DNA of 64,000 nucleotides from Actinomadura rifamycini DSM 43936 (GTDB lineage: Bacteria > Actinomycetota > Actinomycetes > Streptosporangiales > Streptosporangiaceae): NCBI RefSeq assembly GCF_000425065.1, contig NZ_KE384300.1, positions 472,559 to 536,558 of the forward strand, written 5' to 3'. Below, one piece after another: positions 28,490-36,451 of the stretch; position 1 is the stretch's first letter; each line of letters begins with the position of its first letter. The position numbers and the translations under genes were made by a program. The notes beneath the pieces were generated by a model. It had not been told where the DNA came from, did not search any database, and saw only the letters and a program-made list of their open reading frames with translations.

Positions 28490-29452
28490 GTGCTCACCGG
28501 CTTCATGCACGCGGTCTCGGCCGCGGGGAGCGCGGCCTTCTACGTCCCGCTGCTGGTGCTTTTGTACTGGTGTGTCGCACCGCGGCTCGCGGCGCGCGGC
28601 GCGGTGCTCCTGCTGCTGAGCGCGGTCCTGAACACGCTGCTCAAGCTGGTGTTCCACGATCCGCGGCCGTTCTGGACGGACCCGTCGGTCGAGGGGCTCG
28701 CGGCGCACTCGTCGTTCGGGATGCCGTCCGGCCACGCCCAGAACGGGATCGTCGCGTGGGGGTTCCTGGCGTCGCGGGCGCGGCGGCCGCTGCCGTGGGC
28801 GGGCGCCGTCGTCATGATCGTCCTGATCGGTGTCTCCCGCGTGTACCTGGGCGCGCACTCGGTGTGGCAGGTGCTGGCGGGCTGGGCGATCGGCGGGGCG
28901 CTGCTGCTGCTCGCGCTGACGGCCGGCCCCGCCGTGGTCGCGTGGTGGGGGCGGCAGCGCGTGCTCGCCCAGACGCTGCTGTCCCTGGGGGCGTCCCTGC
29001 TGCTGCTGGGCGTCACCTGGGTCGCGTTCCAGCCCGTCGAGGACTTCCGCTACCCCGCCGAGTGGCGGCGGGCCATCATCGAGGCCGGGGGCGACATCGA
29101 GGCGCCGAGCCTCACCCAGGCGGCCATGATCACCGGCGCCCTGGCCGGGCTGCTCGCCGGCCTGTCCATCGCCGCGCGGCGCGGCCTGCCCGGCCCCGGC
29201 GGGACGGTCCCGCGCGGCCTCGCCCGGATCGGTGTCGGCGTCGCGGGCGCCCTGCCGCTGCTCGCGCTGAACCTGCCGTTCGGGGGCCCGGACCCGGCCC
29301 GGGCGTTCGCCGTCCAGGCGCTCGTCGCCCTGTGGGTGACGGCCGGGACGGCCGCGGCGTTCGGCCGCCTGGGCCTCGCGGAGCGGGCGCGGCCCGATGT
29401 CGCCCCCGCCGTCACCCGACCGGGTGACGGACCGCCCGGCCCCCGGCAATAG
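28490..29452 (+). CDS. PAP2-superfamily membrane phosphatase
   Basis: 320 residues with six or more membrane helices in the first ~200 residues and about three after. The phosphatase motifs are K52...RP60 (KLVFHDPRPFW), PSGH at 79-82, and SR116...H123. The aspartate that usually ends the third motif is Q127 (HSVWQ). It likely dephosphorylates a lipid or polyprenyl phosphate at the outer membrane face. GTG 28490 follows GAGGAGGGGG. The C-terminal ~150 residues extend beyond a minimal PAP2 protein. It ends 12 bases before rpe, and the rpe -10 box overlaps its stop. Confidence 0.85.
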   Translation: MLTGFMHAVSAAGSAAFYVPLLVLLYWCVAPRLAARGAVLLLLSAVLNTLLKLVFHDPRPFWTDPSVEGLAAHSSFGMPSGHAQNGIVAWGFLASRARRPLPWAGAVVMIVLIGVSRVYLGAHSVWQVLAGWAIGGALLLLALTAGPAVVAWWGRQRVLAQTLLSLGASLLLLGVTWVAFQPVEDFRYPAEWRRAIIEAGGDIEAPSLTQAAMITGALAGLLAGLSIAARRGLPGPGGTVPRGLARIGVGVAGALPLLALNLPFGGPDPARAFAVQALVALWVTAGTAAAFGRLGLAERARPDVAPAVTRPGDGPPGPRQ

Positions 29453-29455
29453 ACT
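29450..29455 (+). promoter_or_regulatory. -10 box for a near-leaderless rpe transcript
   Basis: TAGACT ends nine bases before ATG 29465. No ribosome-binding site lies between. Confidence 0.5.
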
Positions 29456-29464
29456 CGTCGCATC

Positions 29465-30142
29465 ATGGCTCCGCAGATCTCACCCAGCATCCTGTCCGCC
29501 GACTTCGCCCGACTGGCGGAGGACGTCGCGCGCATCGCCGACTCCGCCGACTGGGTGCACGTGGACGTCATGGACAACCACTTCGTCCCGAACCTCACCC
29601 TCGGGCTCCCGGTCGTCCGGTCGCTGCTCGAGAGCAGCGCTCTCCCGCTCGACTGCCACCTCATGATCGAGGACCCCGACCGCTGGGCCCCCCAGTACGC
29701 CGAGGCGGGCGCGGGCAGCGTCACCATCCACGCCGAGGCCGCCAAGGCCCCGATCCGCACCCTGCGCGCCATCCGCGCCGCCGGGGCGCGCGCGGGCCTC
29801 GGGGTGAACCCGGCCACGCCCGTCGACGGCTTCGAGGACCTCCTCGGCGAGATCGACATGCTGCTGCTGATGACCGTCGAGCCGGGCTTCGGCGGCCAGA
29901 AGTTCCTCGACGTCGTGCTGCCGAAGGTGCGCCGCGCCCGCGAGCTGATCAAGGGCCGCGACCTGCCGGTCTGGCTGCAGGTCGACGGCGGCGTCAGCGC
30001 CGAGACGATCGAGCGGTGCGCCGAGGCGGGCGCCGACGTGTTCGTCGCGGGCAGCGCCGTCTACGGCGCCGACGACCCGGCCGAGGCCGTCCGCCGCCTG
30101 CGCGGCCAGGCGGAGGAGGCGACCGCCAAGGCCGACTGGTGA
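29465..30142 (+). CDS. rpe: Ribulose-phosphate 3-epimerase
   Basis: 225 residues, a TIM barrel of the pentose-phosphate pathway interconverting ribulose-5-P and xylulose-5-P. The motifs SPSILSADF, VHVDVMDNHFVPN with the catalytic acid and metal Asp, DCHLMIEDP with a metal His, TVEPGFGGQ, and VDGGV are all intact. It is probably read from its own promoter without a leader. The stop overlaps the next gene's GTG. Confidence 0.97.
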   Translation: MAPQISPSILSADFARLAEDVARIADSADWVHVDVMDNHFVPNLTLGLPVVRSLLESSALPLDCHLMIEDPDRWAPQYAEAGAGSVTIHAEAAKAPIRTLRAIRAAGARAGLGVNPATPVDGFEDLLGEIDMLLLMTVEPGFGGQKFLDVVLPKVRRARELIKGRDLPVWLQVDGGVSAETIERCAEAGADVFVAGSAVYGADDPAEAVRRLRGQAEEATAKADW

Positions 30143-30783
30143 CGGGCGTGACGCGCCTGCCGTGCGCCGCCGTCCTGTTCGACGTGGACGGCACCCTGAT
30201 CGACTCCACGCCCCTCGTCGAGCACGCGGCCCGGCGGTGGGCGCCCGAGTACGGCATCGACGCCGACGTGTTCCTCGCCGGTTCGCACGGCCGCCGCACC
30301 GGCGACCGCATCGCCGACTTCCTGCCGCCGGACCGCGTCGCCGAGGCCGCCGCGCGCCTCGACGCCCTGGAGGCGGCCGGGACCGACGGCATCACCGCCC
30401 TCCCCGGCGCCGTCGACCTCCTCACGGGCATGGACGGGCTGCCCTGGGCGCTCGTCACGTCCATGGACCGCGGGCAGCTCGCCGCCCGCGCCGCCGCCGC
30501 GCGGATCCCGCTGCCCGACGTGGTGGTCACCGCGGAGGACGTCCGGCACGGCAAGCCCGACCCCGCCGGCTACCTGCGCGCCGCCGGGCTGCTCGACGCC
30601 GACCCGGCCGCGTGCGTGGTCGTCGAGGACGCCCCCGCCGGGGTGGCGGCCGGGCGCGCCGCGGGCGCGACCGTCGTCGCCGTCACGACCAGCCATCCGC
30701 GCGAGGCCCTGGGCGAGGCCCACCACGTCATCGAGGGCCTGACGGCCGTCGCGCCGGGCCCGGACGGCCTCACCCTCGCCTGA
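30139..30783 (+). CDS. HAD-superfamily phosphatase (subfamily IA)
   Basis: About 214 residues. Motif I is D15-V-D17-G-T (LFDVDGTLIDS), with a helical cap, then Thr-Ser near 112 (ALVTSMD), the motif III lysine in GKPDP, and the motif IV acids in VVEDAPAG. The layout resembles YfbT-type sugar phosphatases. Being coupled to rpe (GTGA overlap) hints at a sugar-phosphate substrate, by inference only. GTG 30148 is an alternative start three codons later. Confidence 0.87.
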   Translation: MTGVTRLPCAAVLFDVDGTLIDSTPLVEHAARRWAPEYGIDADVFLAGSHGRRTGDRIADFLPPDRVAEAAARLDALEAAGTDGITALPGAVDLLTGMDGLPWALVTSMDRGQLAARAAAARIPLPDVVVTAEDVRHGKPDPAGYLRAAGLLDADPAACVVVEDAPAGVAAGRAAGATVVAVTTSHPREALGEAHHVIEGLTAVAPGPDGLTLA

Positions 30784-31004
30784 CGGCCCTCGCCTGCCCG
30801 CGGAGCGCCCGGCCGCGCACGTCCGGCCGCGCACGTCCGGCTGCGGGCGCGCGGCGGCGAAGCGACGACGGTGGGCCTCCACCGCCGCCGCTCCCCCCGC
30901 ATCGACGCCGGGCCACCCGGCGGAAGGGGCGGCCGGGACCGGCGGAGTCACGCGCCGCCGCCGTCCCGCCGGCCTCCCTCGGGTTCGCCGACCGCGCAGA
31001 CAAC

Positions 31005-31033
31005 AACTAGCGTGAAAGTTGCCATAGGGCAAC
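31005..31033 (-). promoter_or_regulatory. Second copy of the palindrome/CGCTAGTT composite element
   Basis: On the minus strand GTTGCC-N4-GGCAAC (31033-31018) is followed five bases later by CGCTAGTT (31012-31005), as before mihF. TTGCCC-N17-TAGTTG would read as a promoter firing leftward into 30784-31000, where I see no good gene. On the plus strand the element lies ~80 bp before a small frame and the STAS gene. Apart from this element, the 30784-31112 gap shows nothing I can name. Confidence 0.45.
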
Positions 31034-31112
31034 AGAGTCCGCCGCGCGGCGGGTTCCCGCGGAATCCGGCCGAAACGCGGTACGGGCGGGAACCGGAGGG
31101 CATTTCACCGTC

Positions 31113-31337
31113 ATGAGACTGCGTTCCCCGGGTGCGACCGTTCCGGACGGCGCCGCCCGGACCGCGTGGCGGTCCCGAAGCGGCGGGGGCGGGCCCGGGG
31201 CCCCGGAGACCGTCACCGGAAGCCACGGCGAGGCGGCGTTCCTCGCCACGACCGCGTCCCCGGGCCCGGCGGGCGCCGGCGGCCGCGCCGGGCCCGGCAC
31301 GCGCCCGTCCCGGACGGACGAGGAGGGAGAACCGTGA
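31113..31337 (+). CDS. Small hypothetical protein coupled to the STAS gene
   Basis: A 74-residue frame starting at ATG 31113, 12 bases after GGAGGG. Its stop overlaps the STAS start as GTGA, the spacing seen for real coupled genes in this window. The product is rich in Gly, Ala, Arg and Pro and matches no family I know. It may equally be a leader frame or chance. Confidence 0.3.
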   Translation: MRLRSPGATVPDGAARTAWRSRSGGGGPGAPETVTGSHGEAAFLATTASPGPAGAGGRAGPGTRPSRTDEEGEP

Positions 31338-31717
31338 GCATCGCGCTGGACGTGACCGTCGTCGAGCGGCACGGACCGATCGCCGTGCTGGCCGTCGCGG
31401 GCGAACTCGACCTGAACAACGGCCCGCTGCTGGCCGACGCGGCGCTGGACGCCGCGGGCCAGGGGCACCCGCACGTGGTCCTGGAGCTGTCGCGGGTGCC
31501 GTTCTGCGACTCCAGCGGCCTGAACGCGCTCATCCGGCTCTACCGCCGGCTGCGCGCCGAGCAGGGCTCGCTGACGCTGGCCGCGGTGCCCGCCCGCCTC
31601 ACCCGGCTGCTGAGCATGACCGGCATCGACCGGATCATCCCCGCGCACGCGGACGTCCCGGAGGCGGTGGAGGCGCTGCGGGCCGCGGCGGACCAGACCG
31701 ACGCGGAGGCCCGCTGA
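31334..31717 (+). CDS. Anti-sigma factor antagonist (STAS domain)
   Basis: 127 residues, a single STAS domain like SpoIIAA/RsbV/BldG. The phosphorylatable serine lies in FCDSSGLNAL (S60/S61). Unphosphorylated antagonists bind a kinase-type anti-sigma factor and free its sigma factor. No partner kinase, phosphatase or sigma gene is adjacent. GTG 31334 follows GAGGAGGGAG at a good distance. A strong terminator follows. Confidence 0.9.
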   Translation: MSIALDVTVVERHGPIAVLAVAGELDLNNGPLLADAALDAAGQGHPHVVLELSRVPFCDSSGLNALIRLYRRLRAEQGSLTLAAVPARLTRLLSMTGIDRIIPAHADVPEAVEALRAAADQTDAEAR

Positions 31718-31748
31718 CCTGCCTTTTCTCCGTTCCGCGGGGCGGTCG

Positions 31749-31781
31749 GCCCGCCCTCCGGCGTGCCCGTGGAGGGCGGGC
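31749..31781 (+). terminator. Terminator after the STAS gene
   Basis: A perfect 11-bp stem, GCCCGCCCTCC (31749-31759) with GGAGGGCGGGC (31771-31781), and an 11-base loop. It separates this unit from the riboflavin operon. Confidence 0.75.
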
Positions 31782-31853
31782 GCGGCCCCGGTCGTGGCGA
31801 TTTTCACAGAAGCGGGGAATGCGAGGCATGGCACACTGGTTGGCAAGCATGAA

Positions 31854-31980
31854 CGCGTGCTCCGGGGTCGGTGCAATTCCGAACCGGCGGTGACAGTCCG
31901 CGACCCGGCCGAAACCATCGGCCGGTTGACCCGGTGGAACTCCGGGACCGACGGTGAAAGTCCGGATGGGAGGCAGCGCG
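31854..31980 (+). promoter_or_regulatory. FMN riboswitch (RFN element)
   Basis: The conserved RFN blocks appear in order: GGGGTCGGTG, GAACCGGCGGTGACAGTCCG, a variable GGCCG stem, CCGGTGGAACTCCGGGACCG, then ACGGTGAAAGTCCGGATGGG and AGGCAGCGCG. The ends CGCG-TGC and GCA-GCGCG close stem P1. Downstream lie the hairpin CCCCTG/CAGGGG (31988-32001), the pair GGTACG/CGTACC (31982, 32020), and an AGGAGG (32042-32047) that can fold into GCCT/AGGC. Ligand control of ribE translation is likely. Confidence 0.95.
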
Positions 31981-32054
31981 CGGTACGCCCCTGTTCAGGG
32001 GTGTAGTGGGCATATCTGCCGTACCCCGGAGCCTTTCGAGTAGGAGGCCCGGGA

Positions 32055-32648
32055 GTGTTCACCGGCATCGTCGAGGAGCTCGGCGAGATCGCGTCGATCG
32101 AGCCCCAGGGGGACTCGGTCGCGCTCGCGATCCGCGGCCCCCTCGTCACCCAGGACGCCGTCCACGGCGCGTCGATCGCGGTCAACGGCGTCTGCCTCAC
32201 GGTCGTGGACGTCCGGGACGGCGTCTTCACCGCCGACGTCATCAAGGAGACCCTCGACAAGTCGAGCCTCGGCGCGCTCGAACCGGGCTCGAAGGTGAAC
32301 CTGGAGCGTCCCGTCCGGCTGTCCGACCGGCTCGGCGGGCACCTCGTCCAGGGCCACGTGGACGGCGTGGGCGCGATCATCTCCCGGGAACCGGGCGAGC
32401 GCTGGGACGTCGTCACGGTGTCCCTGCCGGCCGACCTGGGCCGCTACCTCGTCGACAAGGGCTCGATCACGGTGGACGGCATCAGCCTCACCGTCGTCGA
32501 GGCCGGCGCCGACCGGTTCAGCGTCGCGCTGATCCCGACGACGCTCGCGCTCACCACGCTCGGCCGCAAGGAGCCCGGCGACCCGGTGAACCTCGAGGTC
32601 GACGTCGTCGCCAAGTACGTCGAGCGCATGCTGGGCGACCGCGCATGA
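32055..32648 (+). CDS. ribE: Riboflavin synthase alpha chain
   Basis: 197 residues made of two similar lumazine-binding barrels, the first starting MFTGIVEELG and the second near residue 98 (HLVQGHVDGVG). It dismutates two dimethyl-ribityllumazine molecules into riboflavin. GTG 32055 follows AGGAGG. It is the first gene under the FMN riboswitch; its stop overlaps the ribM start as ATGA. Streptomyces literature calls this gene ribB. Confidence 0.96.
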   Translation: MFTGIVEELGEIASIEPQGDSVALAIRGPLVTQDAVHGASIAVNGVCLTVVDVRDGVFTADVIKETLDKSSLGALEPGSKVNLERPVRLSDRLGGHLVQGHVDGVGAIISREPGERWDVVTVSLPADLGRYLVDKGSITVDGISLTVVEAGADRFSVALIPTTLALTTLGRKEPGDPVNLEVDVVAKYVERMLGDRA

Positions 32649-33298
32649 GCTGGCTCGACGCGAGCTTCACCGTCTTCGGCGAGCACGTCCTGTGGACCGA
32701 TCTCATCGGCAACGCGCTCTCCCTCGCCGTCGTGTGGCTCGCGATGCGCAAGACGATCTGGACGTGGCCGGTGCAGCTCACCGGCGCGCTCCTGCTCCTC
32801 GCGGCGTCCCTGCACGCCGACGTCCCCGGCAACGCGCTCAAGCAGGTGCTGTTCTGCGGCCTGGCCCTCTACGGGTGGCACCGCTGGACGAGCGGGCGGC
32901 GCGGCGGCGAGGGGCTCGTCGTCCGGCAGGCCACGGCCCGCGAGCGGATCGTGCTGGTCGCGGTGCTGCTGCTCGGCACCGCGGTCGTCGCTCAGCTGTT
33001 CACCCACCTGGCCTGGCTGGAGATCGCCTGGTCGCCGTGGGCGAACGCGTACATCTTCGTCGGCAGCGCGGTCGCGACGTTCGCGCAGAGCCGCGCACTG
33101 GTCGACTTCTGGGTCGTGTGGGTACTGGTCGACCTCGTCGGCGTCCCGCTGGCCCTCCAGTCCGGGCTGTACGTCTCCGGCGCCGTCTACGGGATCTTCT
33201 TCGTGATGGTGATGGCCGGGCTCCGCAACTGGCTCCGCGAGTCCCGGGAGGTCCGGGCCCCGCGCACAACCCCCGAGGACAAGGCGGTGACCGCATGA
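32645..33298 (+). CDS. ribM: PnuC-family vitamin transporter, probably riboflavin (RibM)
   Basis: 217 residues with about seven membrane helices and PnuC-family features (WPVQLTGALLL and YGWHRWTSGRRGGEG). PnuC proteins facilitate vitamin uptake. Within an FMN-riboswitch operon between riboflavin synthase and ribBA, the family member is RibM/PnuX, a riboflavin facilitator. This matches the ribBMAH order of Streptomyces davawensis. The substrate assignment rests on this context. ATG 32645 overlaps the ribE stop. Confidence 0.9.
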   Translation: MSWLDASFTVFGEHVLWTDLIGNALSLAVVWLAMRKTIWTWPVQLTGALLLLAASLHADVPGNALKQVLFCGLALYGWHRWTSGRRGGEGLVVRQATARERIVLVAVLLLGTAVVAQLFTHLAWLEIAWSPWANAYIFVGSAVATFAQSRALVDFWVVWVLVDLVGVPLALQSGLYVSGAVYGIFFVMVMAGLRNWLRESREVRAPRTTPEDKAVTA

Positions 33299-34566
33299 GC
33301 GGCAACGGGACCATCGACAACGGGATCATCGGCAACGGGACCGTCGGCAACGGAAACGGCGTCTTCGACGACATCGAGGCGGCGGTCGCCGACATCGCGG
33401 CGGGACGTCCCGTCGTGGTCGTCGACGACGAGGACCGCGAGAACGAGGGCGACATCATCTTCGCCGCCGCCAAGGCGACGCCGGAGCTGCTGACGTTCAC
33501 GATCCGCCACACCAGCGGGGTCATCTGCGTCCCGATGGAGGGCGCCGACCTCGACCGGCTGCAGATCCCGCTGATGACCGCGCAGAACACCGAGCGGATG
33601 CGCACCGCCTACACCGTCAGCGTCGACGCCCGCGACGGCGTCACCACCGGCATCTCCGCCGCCGACCGCGCGAAGACGATCCGGGCGCTGTGCGACTCGG
33701 CGTCCGAGCCGCGCGACCTCGTCCGTCCCGGGCACATCTTCCCGCTGCGCTACCGCGAGGGCGGCGTGCTGCGGCGGCGCGGCCACACCGAGGCCGCCGT
33801 CGACCTCGCCCGGATGGCGGGCCTCGCCCCGGCGGGCGTCCTCGCCGAGGTCGTCAACGAGGACGGCACCATGGCGCGCCTCCCCGAACTGCAGGTGTTC
33901 GCCAAGGAGCACGGCCTCAAGCTGATCTCCATCGAGCAGCTCGTCGACCACCGGCGCCGCACCGAGCCGCTCGTCACCCGGGTCGTGGAGACCCGGCTGC
34001 CCAACCGGTACGGGACGTGGCGCGCCGTCGGGTTCTCCAGCGCCGTGGACGGCGGCGAGCACGTCGCGCTCGTCCTCGGCGACCTCGGGGACGGCGCCGA
34101 CGTGCTGGTCCGCGCGCACTCCGAGTGCCTCACCGGGGACGTCCTGCACTCCGAGCGGTGCGACTGCGGCACCCAGCTCGACGCCGCGATGGAGCGCATC
34201 GCGCAGGAGGGCCGCGGCGTCGTGCTGTACCTGCGCGGCCACGAGGGCCGCGGCATCGGCCTGCTGGCCAAGCTGCGCGCCTACGCCCTCCAGGACGCCG
34301 GCTCCGACACCGTCGACGCCAACCTGGAGCTCGGCCTGCCCGCCGACGCGCGCGAGTACTCAAACGCCGCGCACATGCTGCGCGACCTGGGCGTACGCTC
34401 GATACGGGTGCTCACCAACAACCCGGCGAAGCTCCGCGGCCTGCACGGCTTCGGCCTGGACGTGCTGGACCGCGAGCCCATGCCGGTGGTGGTCACCGAA
34501 GACAACCGGCGCTACCTGACGGTCAAGCGCGACCGTCTCGGACACGACATCGAGGGACTCTCATGA
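33295..34566 (+). CDS. ribBA: Bifunctional DHBP synthase / GTP cyclohydrolase II
   Basis: 423 residues. Residues ~25-220 are dihydroxybutanone-phosphate synthase with the acidic loop DDEDRENEGD (44-53). Residues ~225-423 are GTP cyclohydrolase II with zinc ligands C278, C289 and C291, and RGHEGRGIGL. They supply both precursors of lumazine. The N-terminal ~20 residues are an odd near-repeat of NGxI/NGxV units (GNGTIDNG, IIGNGTVGNGNG) not found in the core family. ATG 33295 overlaps the ribM stop. Confidence 0.96.
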   Translation: MSGNGTIDNGIIGNGTVGNGNGVFDDIEAAVADIAAGRPVVVVDDEDRENEGDIIFAAAKATPELLTFTIRHTSGVICVPMEGADLDRLQIPLMTAQNTERMRTAYTVSVDARDGVTTGISAADRAKTIRALCDSASEPRDLVRPGHIFPLRYREGGVLRRRGHTEAAVDLARMAGLAPAGVLAEVVNEDGTMARLPELQVFAKEHGLKLISIEQLVDHRRRTEPLVTRVVETRLPNRYGTWRAVGFSSAVDGGEHVALVLGDLGDGADVLVRAHSECLTGDVLHSERCDCGTQLDAAMERIAQEGRGVVLYLRGHEGRGIGLLAKLRAYALQDAGSDTVDANLELGLPADAREYSNAAHMLRDLGVRSIRVLTNNPAKLRGLHGFGLDVLDREPMPVVVTEDNRRYLTVKRDRLGHDIEGLS

Positions 34567-35075
34567 GCGGCGCGGGACGCCCCGAGGACACCGTCGTCGA
34601 CGCGGCCGGGCTCACGCTCGGCGTCGTCTGCACCCGCTGGCACGAGCCGATCACCGACCCGCTGCTGGAGCGGTCGCTCGCGGCCGCGAAGGCGTGCGGG
34701 ATCGACCAGCCCGTGGTCGTCCGCGTCGCGGGCGCGCTGGAACTGCCCGTCGTGGCGCAGCAGCTCGCCCGCGACCTGGACGCCGTCGTCGTCCTCGGCG
34801 CGGTCATCCGGGGCGAGACGGCCCATTTCGACTACGTGTGCGACTCGGTGACGGCCGGTGTGACACGCGTCGCGCTCGACGAGTCGACTCCGGTGGGCAA
34901 CGGAGTCCTCACATGTGACACCATTGAGCAGGCAATGCAGCGCAGCGGGCTGCCCGGCAGCCGCGAGGACAAGGGATGGGAGGCGACTGTGGCCGCACTC
35001 GACACGGCACTGACCCTGCGAGGTCTGCGGCATCACGGTCACGCCGGGTACGGCCTGGAGCATTCGGGCTCCTGA
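34563..35075 (+). CDS. ribH: 6,7-dimethyl-8-ribityllumazine synthase
   Basis: 170 residues. It condenses the DHBP and ribityl-uracil precursors into lumazine. The catalytic H88 lies in GAVIRGETAHFDYVCD, and the family core VRVAGALELPV is at 53-63. The extended C-terminus after residue 148 is actinobacterium-like. ATG 34563 overlaps the ribBA stop. It ends the riboflavin operon, 45 bases before hisG. Confidence 0.96.
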   Translation: MSGAGRPEDTVVDAAGLTLGVVCTRWHEPITDPLLERSLAAAKACGIDQPVVVRVAGALELPVVAQQLARDLDAVVVLGAVIRGETAHFDYVCDSVTAGVTRVALDESTPVGNGVLTCDTIEQAMQRSGLPGSREDKGWEATVAALDTALTLRGLRHHGHAGYGLEHSGS

Positions 35076-35120
35076 ACGTCCCCGGAATCCCGTAACGCAT
35101 CCCATCGAAAGGCAACTTCC

Positions 35121-35996
35121 GTGCTGTCACTCGTCCTGCCCAAGGGGTCGCTGGAGAAGGCGACCATGCAGCTGTTCGACGCCGCCGACCTCACCGTCCG
35201 GCGCGCCTCGGACCGCGACTACCGCGCCTCCATCGACGACCCGCGCATCGACCGCGTCCGCGTCCTGCGGCCGCAGGAGATTCCGACCTACCTCGAACAG
35301 GGCCTGTTCGACCTCGGCATCACCGGCCGCGACTGGATCACCGAGACCGACTCCGACGTCGTCAGCCTCGGCGAGCTGAAGTACTCCAAGGCCACGTCCA
35401 ACCCGGTCCGCGTGATCATGGCGGTGCCCGAGGACGCGCCCTGGCAGAGCGTGTCCGACCTGCCCGAGGGCGTCCGGATCTCCACCGAGTTCCCCGCGAT
35501 GACCGAGCGCTTCCTCGAGAAGCACGGCGTGAAGGCCCGGGTCGTCCCGTCCTACGGGGCGACCGAGGCGAAGGTCCCCGACATCGTCGACGCGATCGTC
35601 GACCTCACCGAGACCGGCTCGTCGCTGCGCAAGAACGGCCTGCGGATCCTCGACACGCTCCTCACGAGCTACACCGAGCTGGTCGCCAACCGCGAGGCGT
35701 ACGAGGACGCGCAGAAGCGCGCCGCGATGGAGGACGTCGCCCTCCTGCTGCAGGGTGCGATCCGCGCGCGGGGCAACGTCCTGCTCAAGCTGAACGTCGC
35801 GCAGTCCGACCTCCAGGCCGTCCTGGACATCATGCCGTCGATGTCGTCGCCCACGGTCACGTCGCTCGCGGGGGGCGAGTCCAACGCGGTCGAGTCGGTC
35901 GTCGCCAAGCGCGGCGTGAACACGCTGATCCCGGCGCTGAAGGCCGCGGGCGCCCACGACATCCTCGAAATCCCCATCTCCAAGATCGTTGACTGA
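35121..35996 (+). CDS. hisG: ATP phosphoribosyltransferase (long form)
   Basis: 291 residues, the long HisG form with a C-terminal ACT-like feedback domain (about 215-291). It commits PRPP and ATP to histidine synthesis. The start LVLPKGSLEKATM, GITGRDWI near 70-77, and the PRPP-binding VDAIVDLTETGSSLR near 157-171 are intact. GTG 35121 is the only good start. In Streptomyces hisE sits between ribH and hisG; here only 45 bases separate them. Confidence 0.96.
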   Translation: MLSLVLPKGSLEKATMQLFDAADLTVRRASDRDYRASIDDPRIDRVRVLRPQEIPTYLEQGLFDLGITGRDWITETDSDVVSLGELKYSKATSNPVRVIMAVPEDAPWQSVSDLPEGVRISTEFPAMTERFLEKHGVKARVVPSYGATEAKVPDIVDAIVDLTETGSSLRKNGLRILDTLLTSYTELVANREAYEDAQKRAAMEDVALLLQGAIRARGNVLLKLNVAQSDLQAVLDIMPSMSSPTVTSLAGGESNAVESVVAKRGVNTLIPALKAAGAHDILEIPISKIVD

Positions 35997-36435
35997 GACC
36001 CCGGCCCTGCCGACCGCGTGGCGTCCCCGCACCACCCGGCTCGTCGCCTACGCCACGGCGGGCGCGATCATCCTGGCGATGATCGTGCTCGCCGTGTTCG
36101 TGGCACCCCAGTTCACCGTCGTCGACCGCGTCCTGATGGTGCTGTTCGGCCTCGGCCTCGCGTGGGTCCTGCACATGCTGGCCCGCTGCCGCGTCACGGC
36201 GGACGAGGCGGGCCTCACGGTCGTCAACGCGTTCCGCACCCGGCGCCTCGAGTGGCCCGAGGTCCTCGACGTCACGATGACCGTCGGCGACCCCTGGCCG
36301 CGCCTCGACCTGTCCGACGGCACCGCGCTCGGCGTGATGGGCATCAACGGCGCCGAGAAGAAGCTCGCCGCCCGCCAGGTCGCCGAGCTGGCCGCGCTCC
36401 TCAAGGCCCGCGCCGAGGCGCCCGACCCCGACTGA
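35989..36435 (+). CDS. Membrane-anchored PH-domain protein
   Basis: 148 residues. Two hydrophobic helices (about 20-40 and 45-63) are followed by a bacterial PH-like domain with RCRVTADEAGLTVVNAF and LEWPEVLDV. Proteins of this type commonly follow hisG in actinobacteria; their role is unknown. The proposed TTG start overlaps the hisG 3' end by eight bases and is fixed mainly by the length to the first helix. Confidence 0.85.
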   Translation: MTETPALPTAWRPRTTRLVAYATAGAIILAMIVLAVFVAPQFTVVDRVLMVLFGLGLAWVLHMLARCRVTADEAGLTVVNAFRTRRLEWPEVLDVTMTVGDPWPRLDLSDGTALGVMGINGAEKKLAARQVAELAALLKARAEAPDPD

Positions 36436-36451
36436 CCCGCCGCGGAAGGCG

